This document shows positions 11,742 through 25,200 of a stretch of 64,000 nucleotides of DNA, in pieces. A program made the translations under genes and the position numbers. Where the stretch lies: contig OZ316893.1 of the NCBI GenBank assembly GCA_973895155.1, positions 23,312,001 through 23,376,000 on the forward strand. Reading direction: 5' to 3'. The DNA comes from Marsupella aquatica (Eukaryota > Marchantiophyta). The notes under the pieces are model-generated. The model did not search any database. It saw nothing but the letters and a program-made list of their open reading frames with translations, and was not told where the DNA came from. Position 1 is the first letter of the stretch, and each line of letters begins with the position of its first letter.

Positions 11742-14700
11742 ATGGGAGAGCACGATGGACCTGCTTGGGACTGCCAATTCAAGTTGGTAAGTAAGCCGTT
11801 TGTATTGTATGTGGATAGGCACCATCAATTCTCACAGCCCACTTCCTCTTGAATTGCTGAGACTGTTACATCGGCTTCTTCCACAGCCTCTCCCCTTCTA
11901 ACATATGCCTGTGTCTTTCTAGGCCTTATACTGTTCCTAGTAGCACATTTATCTGACCATCATCTAAGACGGCATTGAACTAAGAGAAGAGAATCTGAAG
12001 ATATGTTGTTTAACAATGAGCCATATCGGACTAAGAGAGTAGAATCTGGAGAGATGTTGTTAGATTGTGAGCCGTGCTACTCCGTTGCTGTCTACTCGTT
12101 GTCAGCGTTGGTTTCCCTCGTAGATTTGCCGCGTTTTACTTTCTTTTCCTCGCCCCAATTGAATTGGAGATCTGTGGGCTTGAATCCGTTCATTCCAAGC
12201 TTGGATGCTGACAGTTTTCACCCATTGCATCCCTTCCTACCTACTGTACAGTGCTGTCTCAGCGTTGCTGTCTGTCTTCTTGGAACACCCAGTCTCGAAT
12301 TGGATTTCTCAGTCCGAATGGAAAGGTTTTGAATGGATGAATGGTTTGTTAAGGTCAGGCTTCGTACTGAGGTACCCTTTTTCTTCTGAATTGACCTCCT
12401 AATGAATAAATGCATGGTTTGTTAAGGTGAAGACTCTTACTGAGGTACCCGTTGTCTCATGAGTTGACCTGGTAATGAAGGAGTGAATGCATGGTTTGTT
12501 AAAGTCATACCTCTTATTGAGGTCGCCAGTTTCTTATGGATTAACCTAGTAATGAATGAATAAGTGGTTTGTTAAGGCCAGGCCTTCCTGAGGTACCCTT
12601 TTTCTTACTAATTGACCTCCTAATGAATGAATGAATGAATGAAAGGTTTGTTAAGGTCAAGCTTACTTAGGTACCCTTTTTCGCATGAATTGACCTCCTA
12701 TAGATGAACGAATGATTGTGAAGGTCAAGCCTCTTACTGAGGTATCTTTTTTGTTATGATCCTCTCCCTTGGCTTCCAGGTGGATACTTCAATTTTTTTT
12801 GAATCAGAAGGGAGACCGCACATTCTCCTTGAATCGACCAGCACTAGATAGGACACGAAACCCTATAGTCTACATGATTACCTCAGTAGAAGAGGGAGTG
12901 GAAAACATGACATTGTTGGGCTTCGCTGTTGTGGTTCTTCTGTTCTGTGTACAGAGAAGCAATCCGGTCCGTCACCGGGAAAGCGTTCGCATCGGATGTG
13001 GAGCAGGATTTGCAGGCGACAGGACTTCCGCAGCGTTGAGGCTCCTGAAGCAGGTGCCAAAGATGAACTATCTGGTGCTGGAATGTCTAGCAGAACGAAC
13101 TCTCTCGAATCGATTTGATGCCATGGGTAATGGTGGCAAAGGATACGACCCTCGAAGTAAGTAAACTAGAAAATTCATATATGCCTGCCCGCTACCTATT
13201 GTGAATCATTTTGGGCATTTTTTGGTCTGGTCTGTCTGAAATGCTTTCTTGCTATTTCTCCGTTCCTCCTCATGGGACTTGTAATGCGTTGTAACCGTGG
13301 AGATATCGATGATTATTCAAGAGTTGGTGCATTACGATGAAACTCTGATGACAGTGATTTCCAGATGCTCCTAGACTTGAGACGTGCTCCCCTCCCCTCC
13401 CCTCCCCTCCCCTCCCCTCCCTGGTCTTTGTGTATAAGGCCATGAGAATCTATGCTATCCATCATGCAGTGCAGACCATCCAATTACTCTGAGGACATCA
13501 GCTGGAGATGTGGTTTTTTCGTGACTAGCCCTGAACTAGTAGTCGTGAGATATGTTTACTGGTCTCTTCTCTAGTGACTCGTCCAACATATTGGCTGGTA
13601 GACATCAGTGATGATTTACTTACCCTTACGCTTTGATAGATCTCATTCAGAAAATTGTTTTCCTCTGAAAAAATGAACTTTCCAGAGTGCTAACGCTGGC
13701 AGATGTACTCCTTGCCCTTGTTTAAGAGAACCATTGAATTATTTTACAGTCCAGGTGGACTCAATTACTTGCAAAAGAGAGAGACAGGGAGAGGAGGGCT
13801 ATGCACACGACAAGGAGTGCATTCATGGATTCATACATGAAGGAATGATATACCCACTTCTAGCTGGCAGTGAATGGGGAACGTGTCAACTGCATATAAT
13901 AGAGTTAGAGTGCTGCTCAAACTGGCTTCTCTAAATGGAGAGGGAGGAGGGTGGTGGGGCTGAATTGGTGCCTTGCTCTTAGTGCTAATGGACATCCTGA
14001 TGTGTTTTTGGCAGTTTCTGAATGGATGAGCGTGCTTCTACCTGTGGCTCTACAACACGGAGTGTGCATCATCACCAACATGGGCGCAAGTATGCTAAAT
14101 TCACTGGCTGAAATCTGTCTGAGAGTCTTAGAAAGTCTCGAAAATTATCTGAAATTATCAATTCTGTGTGGCTGCAGTTGATGCCGTTGGCGCTCAGGAT
14201 GAAGTTCTGAGGACAGCAGCAGCTCTTGATCTTCAAGTGACTGTTGCTGTTGCTTACGAGGTCCAGCCAAGCGCGGCAACAATGGTGAGTATTGTCTGAC
14301 CACCAGGGTAGTGAAACCCTAAATAAGTATCAGTGCTTTGCAGTTTGGTTCGTCTTGATGTGAAACCGATTAACAGCTAGCATTCTGTCCTCAAACTTCC
14401 GTGTTTGAACTATTCAGAGTCTACTCATGCGTGTGCTATCCGACAATAGGTGCCCTTTTCAATGAAATGTTTGTTTCAGATTGCAGGGTTCCAGCACATA
14501 TCTCGGTGCTGCTCCGATTGTCCATCTACTGGAAACATCTAAACCGGATGTTATCATCACCAGTCGTACAGCTGATGCAGCTTTGTTTCTTGCACCGATG
14601 GTAATCATCATACACAGCCAATGAAAGTGTGCTGTATCGCACCTCCTAAATCTTTATAGGGATATGTTCCGCTGTTGGTTTTATATTTCACGTAGTCATT

Positions 14701-17388
14701 AATCAGGAATTCCAACGTAAAATAATATTGTCTGAACCGGTACTCCAGGTTTTTGAGCTTGGTTGGAACTGGGATCAGTTTTGGGAACTTTCCCAGGGAA
14801 CGTTGACAGGGCATCTTCTGGAATGTGGATGCCAGCTGACAGGTGGTTACTACATGCATCCTGGTAAGCTGACGTTTATCCTACTTGGATTATTTTTTCC
14901 CCTTTCAGTTGATATGCATGTTTGAACTGTGCTTTCGTCCAAACCTCTCCCATAACGACCCGGACTACGTCATACAACAGCTGATGCAAACAGAAACATT
15001 TCTCTCGACGGGCTTCTGCGCACTTCACTCCCATACGCGGATGTGAGTTGGAACGGGGATGTTGTCCTTGCTAAGCCTGCGGGTAGTGGTGGGGAGCTGA
15101 GTGTGGCAACATGTTCTGAGCAACTTTTGTATGAAATAGCGGACCCTTCAGCATACATCACCCCTGATGTGGTAAGATCTTCTATATGTGTAAAGCAGTA
15201 GAAATCTGCAGCTTTCTGGGCCTACTTCTAAGCATGGATCTCAAATTTGTTCAATAAACTGTATGATTTCGCTGCTTCGCCCTGTGGAGTTTGTAAGGAG
15301 TTACAGTTTGAAATCTTCATTGCAGATCATCGATTTGAATGATGTGAGCTTCGTAGAACTCTCTGAGCATAGGGTGATTGCTGAAGGAGCCAAACCTGCC
15401 TCTCTTCAATGGCCTGAGGAATTGTTGCGTCTTGTACCAGAGGTAAGTATCTGTTCCCTTTTTCAAACTTCCCCTGGGTTGTTACTAAGATCCTACACTT
15501 AACGTACTTCTTTCTCCCACTGCAGTCAAATGCAACGATTGTAGTTAGAGGGTTATCATAGAGGGAACGGAGTGCGCAACTGGGCAGCCAGACTGGAACC
15601 TGTGTAGAAACACAGAGTAGAGGAACCACTGAGATTTTGGCAGCGATTGTAATTAGCTTATGTAAACAGCCCGTGTATAAAGATGGGAGCAATACAGCTG
15701 TACGCATTTTCCTTTCATCTCGAAAGCATGCACCTGTTTAGGTTTTAAAATGAACGCATGTATTGTTTTAACAAGTGCTGAAACATGTGATATTTGAAGG
15801 TTTGTGGCTGGAAAGGCTGGGGAGAAATATCATACGGTGGCAGAGGCTGCGAAGAAAGAGCTGCTGCAGCAGACTTTCTGGTTAGAACCTTTTTCCACAT
15901 CCATGCATATCATTGTGAGATGATAGGTGGATTTTCATACAGCTGGATGTGAAGAGTGATTTTTATATAATGATGCAACCAAGTTCGGTATTGAACAACG
16001 TATGTGAATACGTAGTCGCTCACTGTAGCTGAAGGAAAAGCCAATCATGCATTAACAAGTCCGGATCGCCTTCTCAGGTCCGCTCGTGGATGGAAGAAAC
16101 GGTTGCTGGTAGCAGTGTTAGCATATTATCATATTTAGTTGGGAAAAACAGCCTCGGCATTGGCCCAGTACACCAAGCAGACATTCCTAGCCCTGAGCTC
16201 CGAGAAGTAAGGCTCCGCATGGACGGGCTTTTCGAATCCCAGGCACATGCACAAAGGCTGACAGAGGAGTTTGGAGCGTTGTATACAAATGGCCCAGCCG
16301 GTGGTGGGGGCATTAGGTACTCGCAATTCTTTCTGCGAACTTTATTTATTCAATTTGTGCTGCTCAGCTGTGACCTTTGCAAAGTTAGAGCAGTTGAGAT
16401 CCACATGCAAGGTTTATCTTAGAAGTTTGCTGCATTAGTAGATTGGAGTAAACTTCAAATTCTGAGCTCATGACTCCATGTTGAATGTAATTGTCTGAAC
16501 GTATTCAGCTTAGGTCATTGCAAGGAGACTGCACTGCATAAAATTCTGGTTGGCCCTCCCCAAGAGCTCTCTTGTCTTCGATGACATAACCTCGCAACCG
16601 TATAAAATTGTTTCAATTCATTTCTTTCAGCTCGTGGTCTCTAGTTTGTGGTGCCAACACACTAGACATTGTAGCTTTTCCTTACATTCTTGAAAAGAGA
16701 TACTGAATTTCTGGTTTTCTGGTTGCCCAAGAGAGAAGAGATGATTCTTCTGAGGTTGATTATGTTATTGTTGTGGATGAAATTTATCAACGGCTTCTCT
16801 GATTGCGTGACCTGTCTTCTACTATCCTCCCACAAGGTGCCTCGCGGAGAAGTATACTGGAAAATCGCAGTGAAGTCTTCCTCCGGCTCAAACTTGCTTG
16901 CCGATCTGCCTGACAGTCAAGATAGCATTATCTTACGCAAGATATCACGAGGGAAGTGTGAAGCACCAGCTCCAGGGGGAGTGAGCGTACCGCTATATCA
17001 GGTTGCACATGGAAGAACAGGAGACAAGGGCAACCAAGTCAACATTAGTCTAATCCCACATTGGCCCAAAGACATAGATCGCTTACGAGCGGTCATACAT
17101 CACAAATGGGTGGAAGAAGTGATGGGAACACTGCTCAAACATGGTCTCAATGGTCACAGCTCTCTTATGAAGGAAGCTGATTGCAAGATTACACCGGCAA
17201 CTGACACAAGCATGAGCAAGGAAGGGAAAATGCAAATTGATATTTATCATGTGAAAGGAGTGAGTGCACTGAACTTGGTGATTACCAATATTCTAGACGG
17301 AGGTGTGACTTGCTCTAGACGGATTGACCGTCATGGGAAGTCGCTATCAGATCTGATTTTGAGTCAACGGGTGACTCTGCCAGTCTGA
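11742..17388 (+). CDS. AtuA-like (acyclic terpene utilisation, DUF1446) protein, plant type
   Basis: Proposed exons are 11742-11786, 12955-13156, 14015-14089, 14178-14284, 14487-14600, 14749-14863, 14981-15171, 15326-15442, 15800-15880, 16078-16316, a tentative 13-nt exon 16631-16643, and 16837-17388 (616 codons; phases agree). Exon 1 is short (MGEHDGPAWDCQFKL) and is followed by a 1.17-kb intron. Family marks in order are IGCGAGFAGDR, NYLVLECLAERTL, TNMGA, STYLGAAPIV, TSRTADAALFLAPM, GHLLECGCQLTGG, CGWKGWGEISYGGRG, RLRMDGLF and YTNGPAGGGGI. A C-terminal ferredoxin-fold-like part follows (VAHGRTGDKGNQVNISLIPH, NILDGG, SRRIDRHGK). Bacterial AtuA acts in acyclic terpene breakdown, but the plant protein's substrate is not known to me. 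The join between 16316 and 16837 is unresolved: family members I recall have about ten more residues there. Confidence 0.87.
12325..12765. repeat. Intronic minisatellite, about 75 bp x 6
   Basis: Six copies of GGTTTGTTAAGGTCAGGC, CTTACTGAGGTACCC and ATTGACCTCCTAATGAATG blocks lie inside the first intron of the AtuA-like gene. An (AATG)n expansion sits at the junction of copies near 12622-12642. Confidence 0.9.
13387..13422. repeat. (CTCCC)n microsatellite
   Basis: About seven tandem CTCCC units lie in the second intron of the AtuA-like gene. Confidence 0.95.
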
Positions 17389-19273
17389 GTGTCCGCATCT
17401 CTGTACCACCATAGATTCGATTTGCTCTGCTCCCACGAAATAGAGCCCATGGTGGACATCATATGTTTTCAAGCTGGATGAACGTGTTTTGATCATTTGT
17501 AGTTTACAATATGGTGCTTTTGTAGTGTACCATAGTTATTATGAACAATCATTCAAAGTGACGGCTAGCCAAAGCTGTCTGGTGTTGAATGAACATGTGT
17601 ATACAGTTGTAATTATTTTCATGTTTGTGATTCGAGTCTGTGGTGACCATCGAAACCAGAATGTGGAAGGATACCTTCTGTCCACATGTATTGACAACAT
17701 CATCATTGCTCAGTAGTAAACGAGAACGCAACCTTGTGTGCATGTTTCGCTAACAAGAACAGCCATGACTGTTCAGCATCCTTTAATCTTATTGAGCGAA
17801 TCTTCGACTGCTGACTAAAGTATGCTTTGCTAACAAGAACAGCCATGACTCTGTTCAGCATCTTTTGATCTAATTGAGCGAATCTTCGACGGCTGACTAA
17901 AGTCCGTGGTCCTGGGAAACTGCTTATCTTGGTTTGAAACTTTGAACGTCTCGAGTCACTACGAACGAGCAATTTACAGTTCCAATGCATATATGACACT
18001 TGCAAGAAAATAGGAAGAGACGTAAATACAGCCTGACTAAGACCTCAAGTAGGTATTAGACTCCTGCTAAATCGTGAAAGCCATCAGGGTAACCGACGGC
18101 CGCAAGATCCTCACGTCCAGTACGGTGATGCATTTTCTTAATCGCCTTTTGACTTGCGTTCCAAACTGAAGGAAATGTTTGAAAGAACCCAGGAAACAGA
18201 CAGGTGAGACATCATTAAACGGTAGAACAACGGACCACTACATCCTGAAGACCTTCAAGGTGGATAATATCAAGGTGTAATCCATTCCATTAAAAGTTGA
18301 AGCGTGACGCATGCTTTTGCCCTTGGTTGTTACACAATGTTAAGCCAATTGTCAGAGACATTATATGGTTTCTGAGTTTTCTGAGAAGATATTTCACACA
18401 GCGACAGTACAGAAGAAATAAATGCATTATACAACAGAGTTCAGCTTTCCGTGGCATCAACAGAACCTGGAGTCTTTAGCGTCTGGACATCCACAACTTT
18501 GAGAGAAGGGGGGCCATACACAACAAAACCCATTTTCGCTTCGGCAGTTCCTCGTTTCTTGTTCTCAACCACATTGGTAATATCCTCACCCAGACGATTT
18601 AGAGACATAGTAAAGCCTGGAAACCTTAGGTCCTGGAAAACTAAATCAGCGTCCCCTACATTTTATGCGACTTTTAAGGCCATTCTGCGTACTTCTGTCA
18701 CCCAAACAATTTGGGATAAGATCATGCCACTACTTCCGATCAATGTTGGTATGCATTAGGCATTCTTTTACTGTTGTACATGGGGCATACGCCAACAGTG
18801 TTCCCTCCGGAATCAAGCGCATCTTGCGAAAGTTGTGTCCCCAATGTCCCACGTCAAAGATTGCACTGAAGACATTATGATGGAAAGACCCTTATCTTTT
18901 AAACAAAAACTGCACCGGATGCATTTAATAAGTGTTAAGGACACCGGGATCCAGCCCAAGCGTTGTACCTCCAAGAACAGAGTTATTTAAGTCAATCATG
19001 AAACAGATCGTCTGCTTAAGCCAGAATGCTGTCCACCTTGTGCCTTGTCTGAATGAATCCGCGAGTTGCCTGCCAGGTGCTTTGCTTACATTTGTGCACT
19101 ACAGAGGTGAACTTAAACATAAAGTTCCTGCAAAAAATTAAAGGACTCGACAGTACATAATACAACAATGCGACCACAGAAACCAATCCAAGTCAGGCTC
19201 TTTCCAGGGAACTGACTACCAGATGACAAACAATTTGACGACAGATTCGTAAAATTGACCAGAAGGACCGCAC
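17389..19273. other. Convergent 3' ends of the AtuA-like and CDC14 genes
   Basis: No further coding sequence was seen between the two stop codons. The interval should hold both 3' untranslated regions. It contains one duplicated 83-bp block (17739-17906). Confidence 0.5.
17739..17906. repeat. 83-bp tandem duplication
   Basis: Two copies share GCTAACAAGAACAGCCATGA, then a TTCAGCATC and ATTGAGCGAATCTTCGAC block. They lie at about 17739-17823 and 17824-17906 with a few mismatches. Confidence 0.9.
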
Positions 19274-22200
19274 TCAATTGCCTTGACTGACACTGACTCG
19301 TCCTGGGGAAGAAAACCTCCGTGATGGAGATCCTTCCCTTTTCTTCCTGTCTTGGACTGGCCCTGATCCAGGCCCTTGTTCAACAGGAAGGACTACCTTC
19401 CTAGGTTGCCCTGCTGAATTTACTATCCGCTGAACAAATACATTACCACCACTAGTTTGAAGGTTTGGAACTACACTTCCTACATTTCTTAAAATACCGA
19501 GAGCGTCATTACCAGACGCAGCAACTGTAGAGCCATGATATTTTGGTGTACTGAGAGACCGTGTATTATAGGGCAGTCCTCGTGTACCCTTGCTAAATTG
19601 AGTAGAAGAAGAAGATGGTTCCTTATCTGTATTCAAAGAGAGACTTCCCATGGAGTTGTCAAGACAAACCCCTTTCGAGAGGCCATTTTGGGTTGATCTT
19701 CTCATACTACTTGGTCGACCTGGAGTTGGCCCTTGTGCCTTCTGTGATTTGCTGCCCTCCTCATGGTACTGTAGATACCACAACAAATTCATCATATGTC
19801 TTTAAGAAGAGTAAAGAAGATTTCCTGGCACTCCAACCTTCACTCTGGGTGTACAGTTCTCATATTGCAGTTGTTTAAGAAACAAAATAGACAGAATCAA
19901 TTGATGAGTACCTTTGAATCGTTGCTGTTTGAAAACACAGCATTAGTGTTGTTACAGTTGACATTTCCACACATAGGCACTTCATGGTGATGAGCACCCC
20001 TATCCTCCTTTGTTTGATTGGGCATGCAAGACAGTGAGCTGTTGTTTGACGAAATTCTCTTCAGTCTTTGTAAAAATGGTGGAGACTGCTGCTCTGGCCA
20101 AGTTGAGTGGGCACCCTTGGTGCGGTTAGCTAGACCATTGCGTGGAGGTGACACCTGGCAGTAATACAATACCAACATATTAGAGTCAGTGACAGCACCT
20201 TTCGAAACGCAAAAATGAAGATTTACCTTTAAAATACTTTATGGCATCTGCTTTTCCCTCGTGGTCAGAAGGTTCAGGTAACAACTTGTACAGCATTAGG
20301 TTTAACCAAGTCCATACTTCGATAATATGCCTTTTACCTAGAGATGACTGGAAAAAGATTTCCTAAAGTGAATTTCTACCCATGCCAACAACATAAGGAT
20401 TTCGGATTGAATTTTCAATTTTGTAGGGTCAACAAGGGACTGGAATCTATCCTTCTGGTCGCCCTAACGACAGAGTCACCACAATGGAGAAGGTGGCAAA
20501 CTGACGAATCTTCTCAAACCAAGAGACTATTGATGCATCCAGGGTAACTTACATGTTCCCTCACAACGTCCCTTCTGACCACTGGATTTGCAGTATAAGC
20601 CCGATTACTAGCGTTCGAGTACCTAGCTTTCCCTGCATTCCATGCTGGAGTGCCGGCTGCTGATGTAGATGTCAAAGATCCCAGTGAGGTTGACTTGTCA
20701 TTCAGCAGAGATGGAGGAGCACCCTCAGTGGCAGAGGTTGGTAAATAATCTCTACTGTTGGCATTGGCTTGCGCAAGCTGTTGCCTCATTATATCACCCT
20801 GCAGGCACGCCAAACGCTCGAGGAATTGAGTCCCACAATTCAAAGTATCCCCAAAATACAATTCCTTTAGACCGCTATTCTAACGGGAGAACATGTACTC
20901 GCGCAATTCAGGCAAAAAGTGGATCATGACTATTGTGTCTCCAAGGCCAGTGGCTCGACACTTTTAACACCTAGGAGCAAGTGAAGCAGTAGAGGAATAA
21001 TTTGAAATCAAAACAACTATGCTCTTCTGTTCATAATTGCACCTTCAGATACGACTTGGATCTTAAAGAACTTCTTCAAGACTTCCAAACGACTTTGTTT
21101 TCTGCAACCAAACTCTTACAATCACGGAAACAGTGATCCTTTAACCTTTCTCAGGGGAGGCTCTTACAGCTCTCCAGAGGCGCTGTTGCATGTCTCGCAA
21201 AAAGTGTTGCTGAGGACCAATAACACTCCCAGGTCTTACTATCCGAAGGTAGCCTAGAACCTGTGTCCAACAAGGGCAATGCTCACAATTCATGAGACAG
21301 CTCCGGTTTAGATGGCTCCTCCATTGTTATTAGGAAGGCTCATTATATGTTGGGACCTTTCATGTCTTCAGTAAACAAAATAAGATATGAGAATAGAAGG
21401 AAGCAAGCCAGTGGCAAAGGATAAAGTGGTAATTAGAGTCAATAAAAACAGCTCAGCTAAGATGTTAGCCCCCTCTCTACCATCGCAAACGTTTCAAGAT
21501 CTATTTGATTTTTCATGAAAGGCAGAATAGATGACCGACTTCTTAGAACAATCTATATACCTCGTTACAAGAAAACCGATAATGCTTCATAATGTAGCAT
21601 CCAATCAAAACTCCCGTTCGCCCTAAACCTGCCTGATATATAAGGAAAACATATCAACAATGTGTCAGACACTGGCAAGGGAAGAAGCTAGGAATGTCTT
21701 CATTGCAGATAATATGTAGCAAGTAAGAGTCAAAGGTGACAAGTCCCCAATCCCCCCTACGCTACATTTCTTACCGTGAAAGACTGAACTAGAGGATACA
21801 TACATTATTCACATTGGTCACTCAAAACAAATTTCCTAGAGTCCAGACAACATGATATACATTGTCTCTCTTAACACCTTGATAGCATTGATGGATAACA
21901 ACAAAAGGTAGGTTGGGGTGCTTATCCTTGTTGAAAGGAGAAATATCTTACCTTACAGTGAACAGCAAGTGATCCAGAAGTTTCCTCAACAATCTCCAAA
22001 AACCGTTTCAAGATTCGATCTGTAGGACAGCTGCTTCCAACAAGACATGGAAATGCTTAAGAAAAACACATTTTCAGTTTTGTTACGACACATCCTTGTT
22101 GCGAAGTACATAATACTAGTGATGGTCACTACGTCAACAGTACATTCTTAAAATGTCAGTTGCTAATATTTATCGACATGTATATGCAAGGAGCTATTGC

Positions 22201-25200
22201 CCTCGTCACCTGGCAGGTTCCTAATCTACACAAAGTGACTTGTTTGACACAGCCGTGGGTACCCTGTACCACTTTCAGAATATTGAAGAGAAGCTCGCAA
22301 CCTCCAACAGAGCACAGTCGAATGTAAGGGGCAGCATAGACTTATAGTGACGTTACAAAATTCTTTGCTATTCACTAAGATCTGTCGAATATCCTTTGCC
22401 AGCAAGACAAAATTCATCAGGTTTCTGACCTGCCGTCTGGGAAGTAGAGATCGTAATGAGATATTCCATGGTCAGCAAAACGCCTCCGATCATATGTCCG
22501 CTTATTGAGCCTGATCACGGCATTGACTCCGACCTGCTTCCGCCCAATTAAGATGTTACTATGGGAACAGCTAAGCCAGCGACAGTCGACGCAGTGAAAC
22601 TATATTAAATCTTCTGACAAAATCTATCAAACTCCTATCAACTTCACAACTGATGGTCCTATGATAAAAACAGAAGACGACAACAAAACAGACAAGTACT
22701 GAGAAAATATCAAAGCCTTTAATCAGCTTTAGGTGGAAAGGGCACAGACCCGATGAAAATACTCCACATAATCTTCAGGAATCAGTGTCCTGTACCCATA
22801 GATCTACACAGCAACATTCATTAAACACTTTTACTAAGAGTGTAAAGCTTGGGGCCAATTTTTGGCTCCTAAATACGCGACAAGATTACTTTGAGGTTTC
22901 TTTACAGAGGCCACAGTGAGCACCACGCAAGCTACCCCCAAATCTCCAAAGACAGCTCATGTTACAACTATACCTAGGAAAGCAACAGACCAACTTACTC
23001 CAGAAAATCTTCTCTTATCCTCACCTCGTACAACCCTAAATGTTGCGTGAGTTCTCTTTCCTCTATGAGACAGAGACTGAAAGCTGTGGCAGTTCCGACC
23101 TAAGATTGACACCCTGGTGGGCAAAAAGCACAACTTTCGCTCCACCAGGTTAGTATCCTGCGGCGGAAGGCTAAGTCAGGTGGCACGGTGTAAAGACGCT
23201 ACAGAATATGGACGCGCAGTACTCGACCCACAAATTTTAAACCAAGCCTGCTAGCATCTCCCCACTCACTAGCACCTCCACATCTCCAAATCACAGCACG
23301 GCGACTGACAAGTGGTGGGGTTGTCACTAGAGTTCCACGCAGATATCATGCAAATTATCCACTTTGGAGGAGCTTTGCGAAAGAACCTCCAGCCGCCTTG
23401 ATGATGGGCCACTGAAAGCAATGAGCTTGTTTGGGACTATCCAATTGAGGTCTCCATTTTCAACCTGCCAGCAATAATCACCACATCCTCCACATATGAA
23501 CTGCTGTAACCAAATGCACAAGTGAGAGCCACATACCACATAATGGTTTGTTTCGCCATCTCAATCCATTATATTCCCGTTACCCCTCGAACCTGACTCT
23601 ATCGGCCACTATTAAATAAGAAGCTACTATGTGAGCTAACGGGAGGGTGAGTCAAAACCTGCTCGAAGTATTCATATTCTTCTAGATTGAAGTTGTTGAA
23701 GTCAATCCAGCCCACCTTCTGTGCTTTCGCAACGGCCTGTTCACAACCATAGAGCAACTGGCTGAGAGAAAATTCAACTGAATCTGACAATGATCCTATG
23801 TCAGCTTATGCTTTGCCTCCTACCCCATATTATATGGCTTCAACGTTAACACTCTTTACCTGAACCATGAACATGTAGATGCCGACAGGGAATCAAACAT
23901 GATGCCTGCAGGAAACCGAGTTGAATCTAACAATAAAGTACAACTAACCCCATGACCCTCTTTGCCTAATTTCACTAGAAAGACTGATTCAGGGAAAAAA
24001 TGATGGCGTTCAAATTGTAAACTAGATGGCATTCATTGTGCTTTTCAAGAGACTTAACCTTTCGAAAAAGAACACGCACCGATGCAGTTCCAAACATCCT
24101 AGAAGGATTCATTGTCTTGAGAGAAGCAATGGTGACTAAACAAGAGACCTTCTTACACTGAACTATCACAGAAATGTGCATCCACAAACACGGGAGAGGT
24201 GGGAGGGGGCGGCAAGGAACTAGTACCCGGATACAGTCGATCACTGTAAGATGATAGGTGGAAACACCACATGTTGGATCACGAAAGTGTATATATGGTT
24301 CAAACATGGACAATGGTCCATAAGCCACTTCTGGATCCACACATGCAAAAAGCACAAGGTACGACCCTAGCTGCAAGCCAACCACGTCTTTCAGCGTCCA
24401 GCAATCACGACTTCATGCACAATATCCGTGATTCATTGCAGGGCCAAAGAGCTACTAAGTTAATTGCTTCCCTGCCCAAGGAACATAAAGCTAAACGTTT
24501 GCAATTCGCGACCAGATTTCAACTCGAATGCAGCCATCTTAAAATGAACTTAAGCTCTCCTTCCTAGGATCCAAGTGCCAAACCCTACATCGAGTCAGCA
24601 CATCACGATCGAAGTATCGTACCAAAACTGCAGCGTTTGCCTTTTTCTTTGGGTCAGCACCACAATAGAAGAGGACACAACGCCCTAGCTCCTCTGCTTC
24701 CTGGTCGGCTCATATAAATTTGGAGGCTCCACCACAATGGGAAACCATGCCAGAGCGTTGTTAGATTCAGTACCAGTATCATGGATGTTACAAATGTCAA
24801 CCACTATGTTCACGAATTTCCATCACAGAAACTTAGGGGGGAAGCTTATTGAGAATCATAACTCCAAAACATTCTACCAACCAAATTGTGCAGAAGCAAA
24901 CCTTAAGAAGGCCATGAAGCTTCCAACAAAAGCGGTATGTGCAACCAAGGTTTAATGGTCCAAAGTCGGTAAAAAAGGGCTCGTAGATCTGTTGAGATCC
25001 ATAAACTTTCGTTAGCTGGTAGACTACAGAAAGCAGGTCCAGCAATTGATAACTGGTTATTTGTATCAACCAGCAAGGCTTAGGTGAAGCGCAGACGAGT
25101 AAGAAAGTGATTTCCTGACCGGTCTCGCAGTCAGCCTAAGATTCAAGAAGCTACAAGATGCTGAGATACAAGATTAGACATAACCTAGTGATAATCACTC

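Noticed and set aside
15526-15540. 15-nt micro-exon (SNATI) in the AtuA-like gene behind a strong acceptor
   Set aside because: It keeps frame, but a direct join of 15442 to 15800 gives VPEVCGWKGWG, which fits the family spacing better, and its donor (GTAGTT) is weak.
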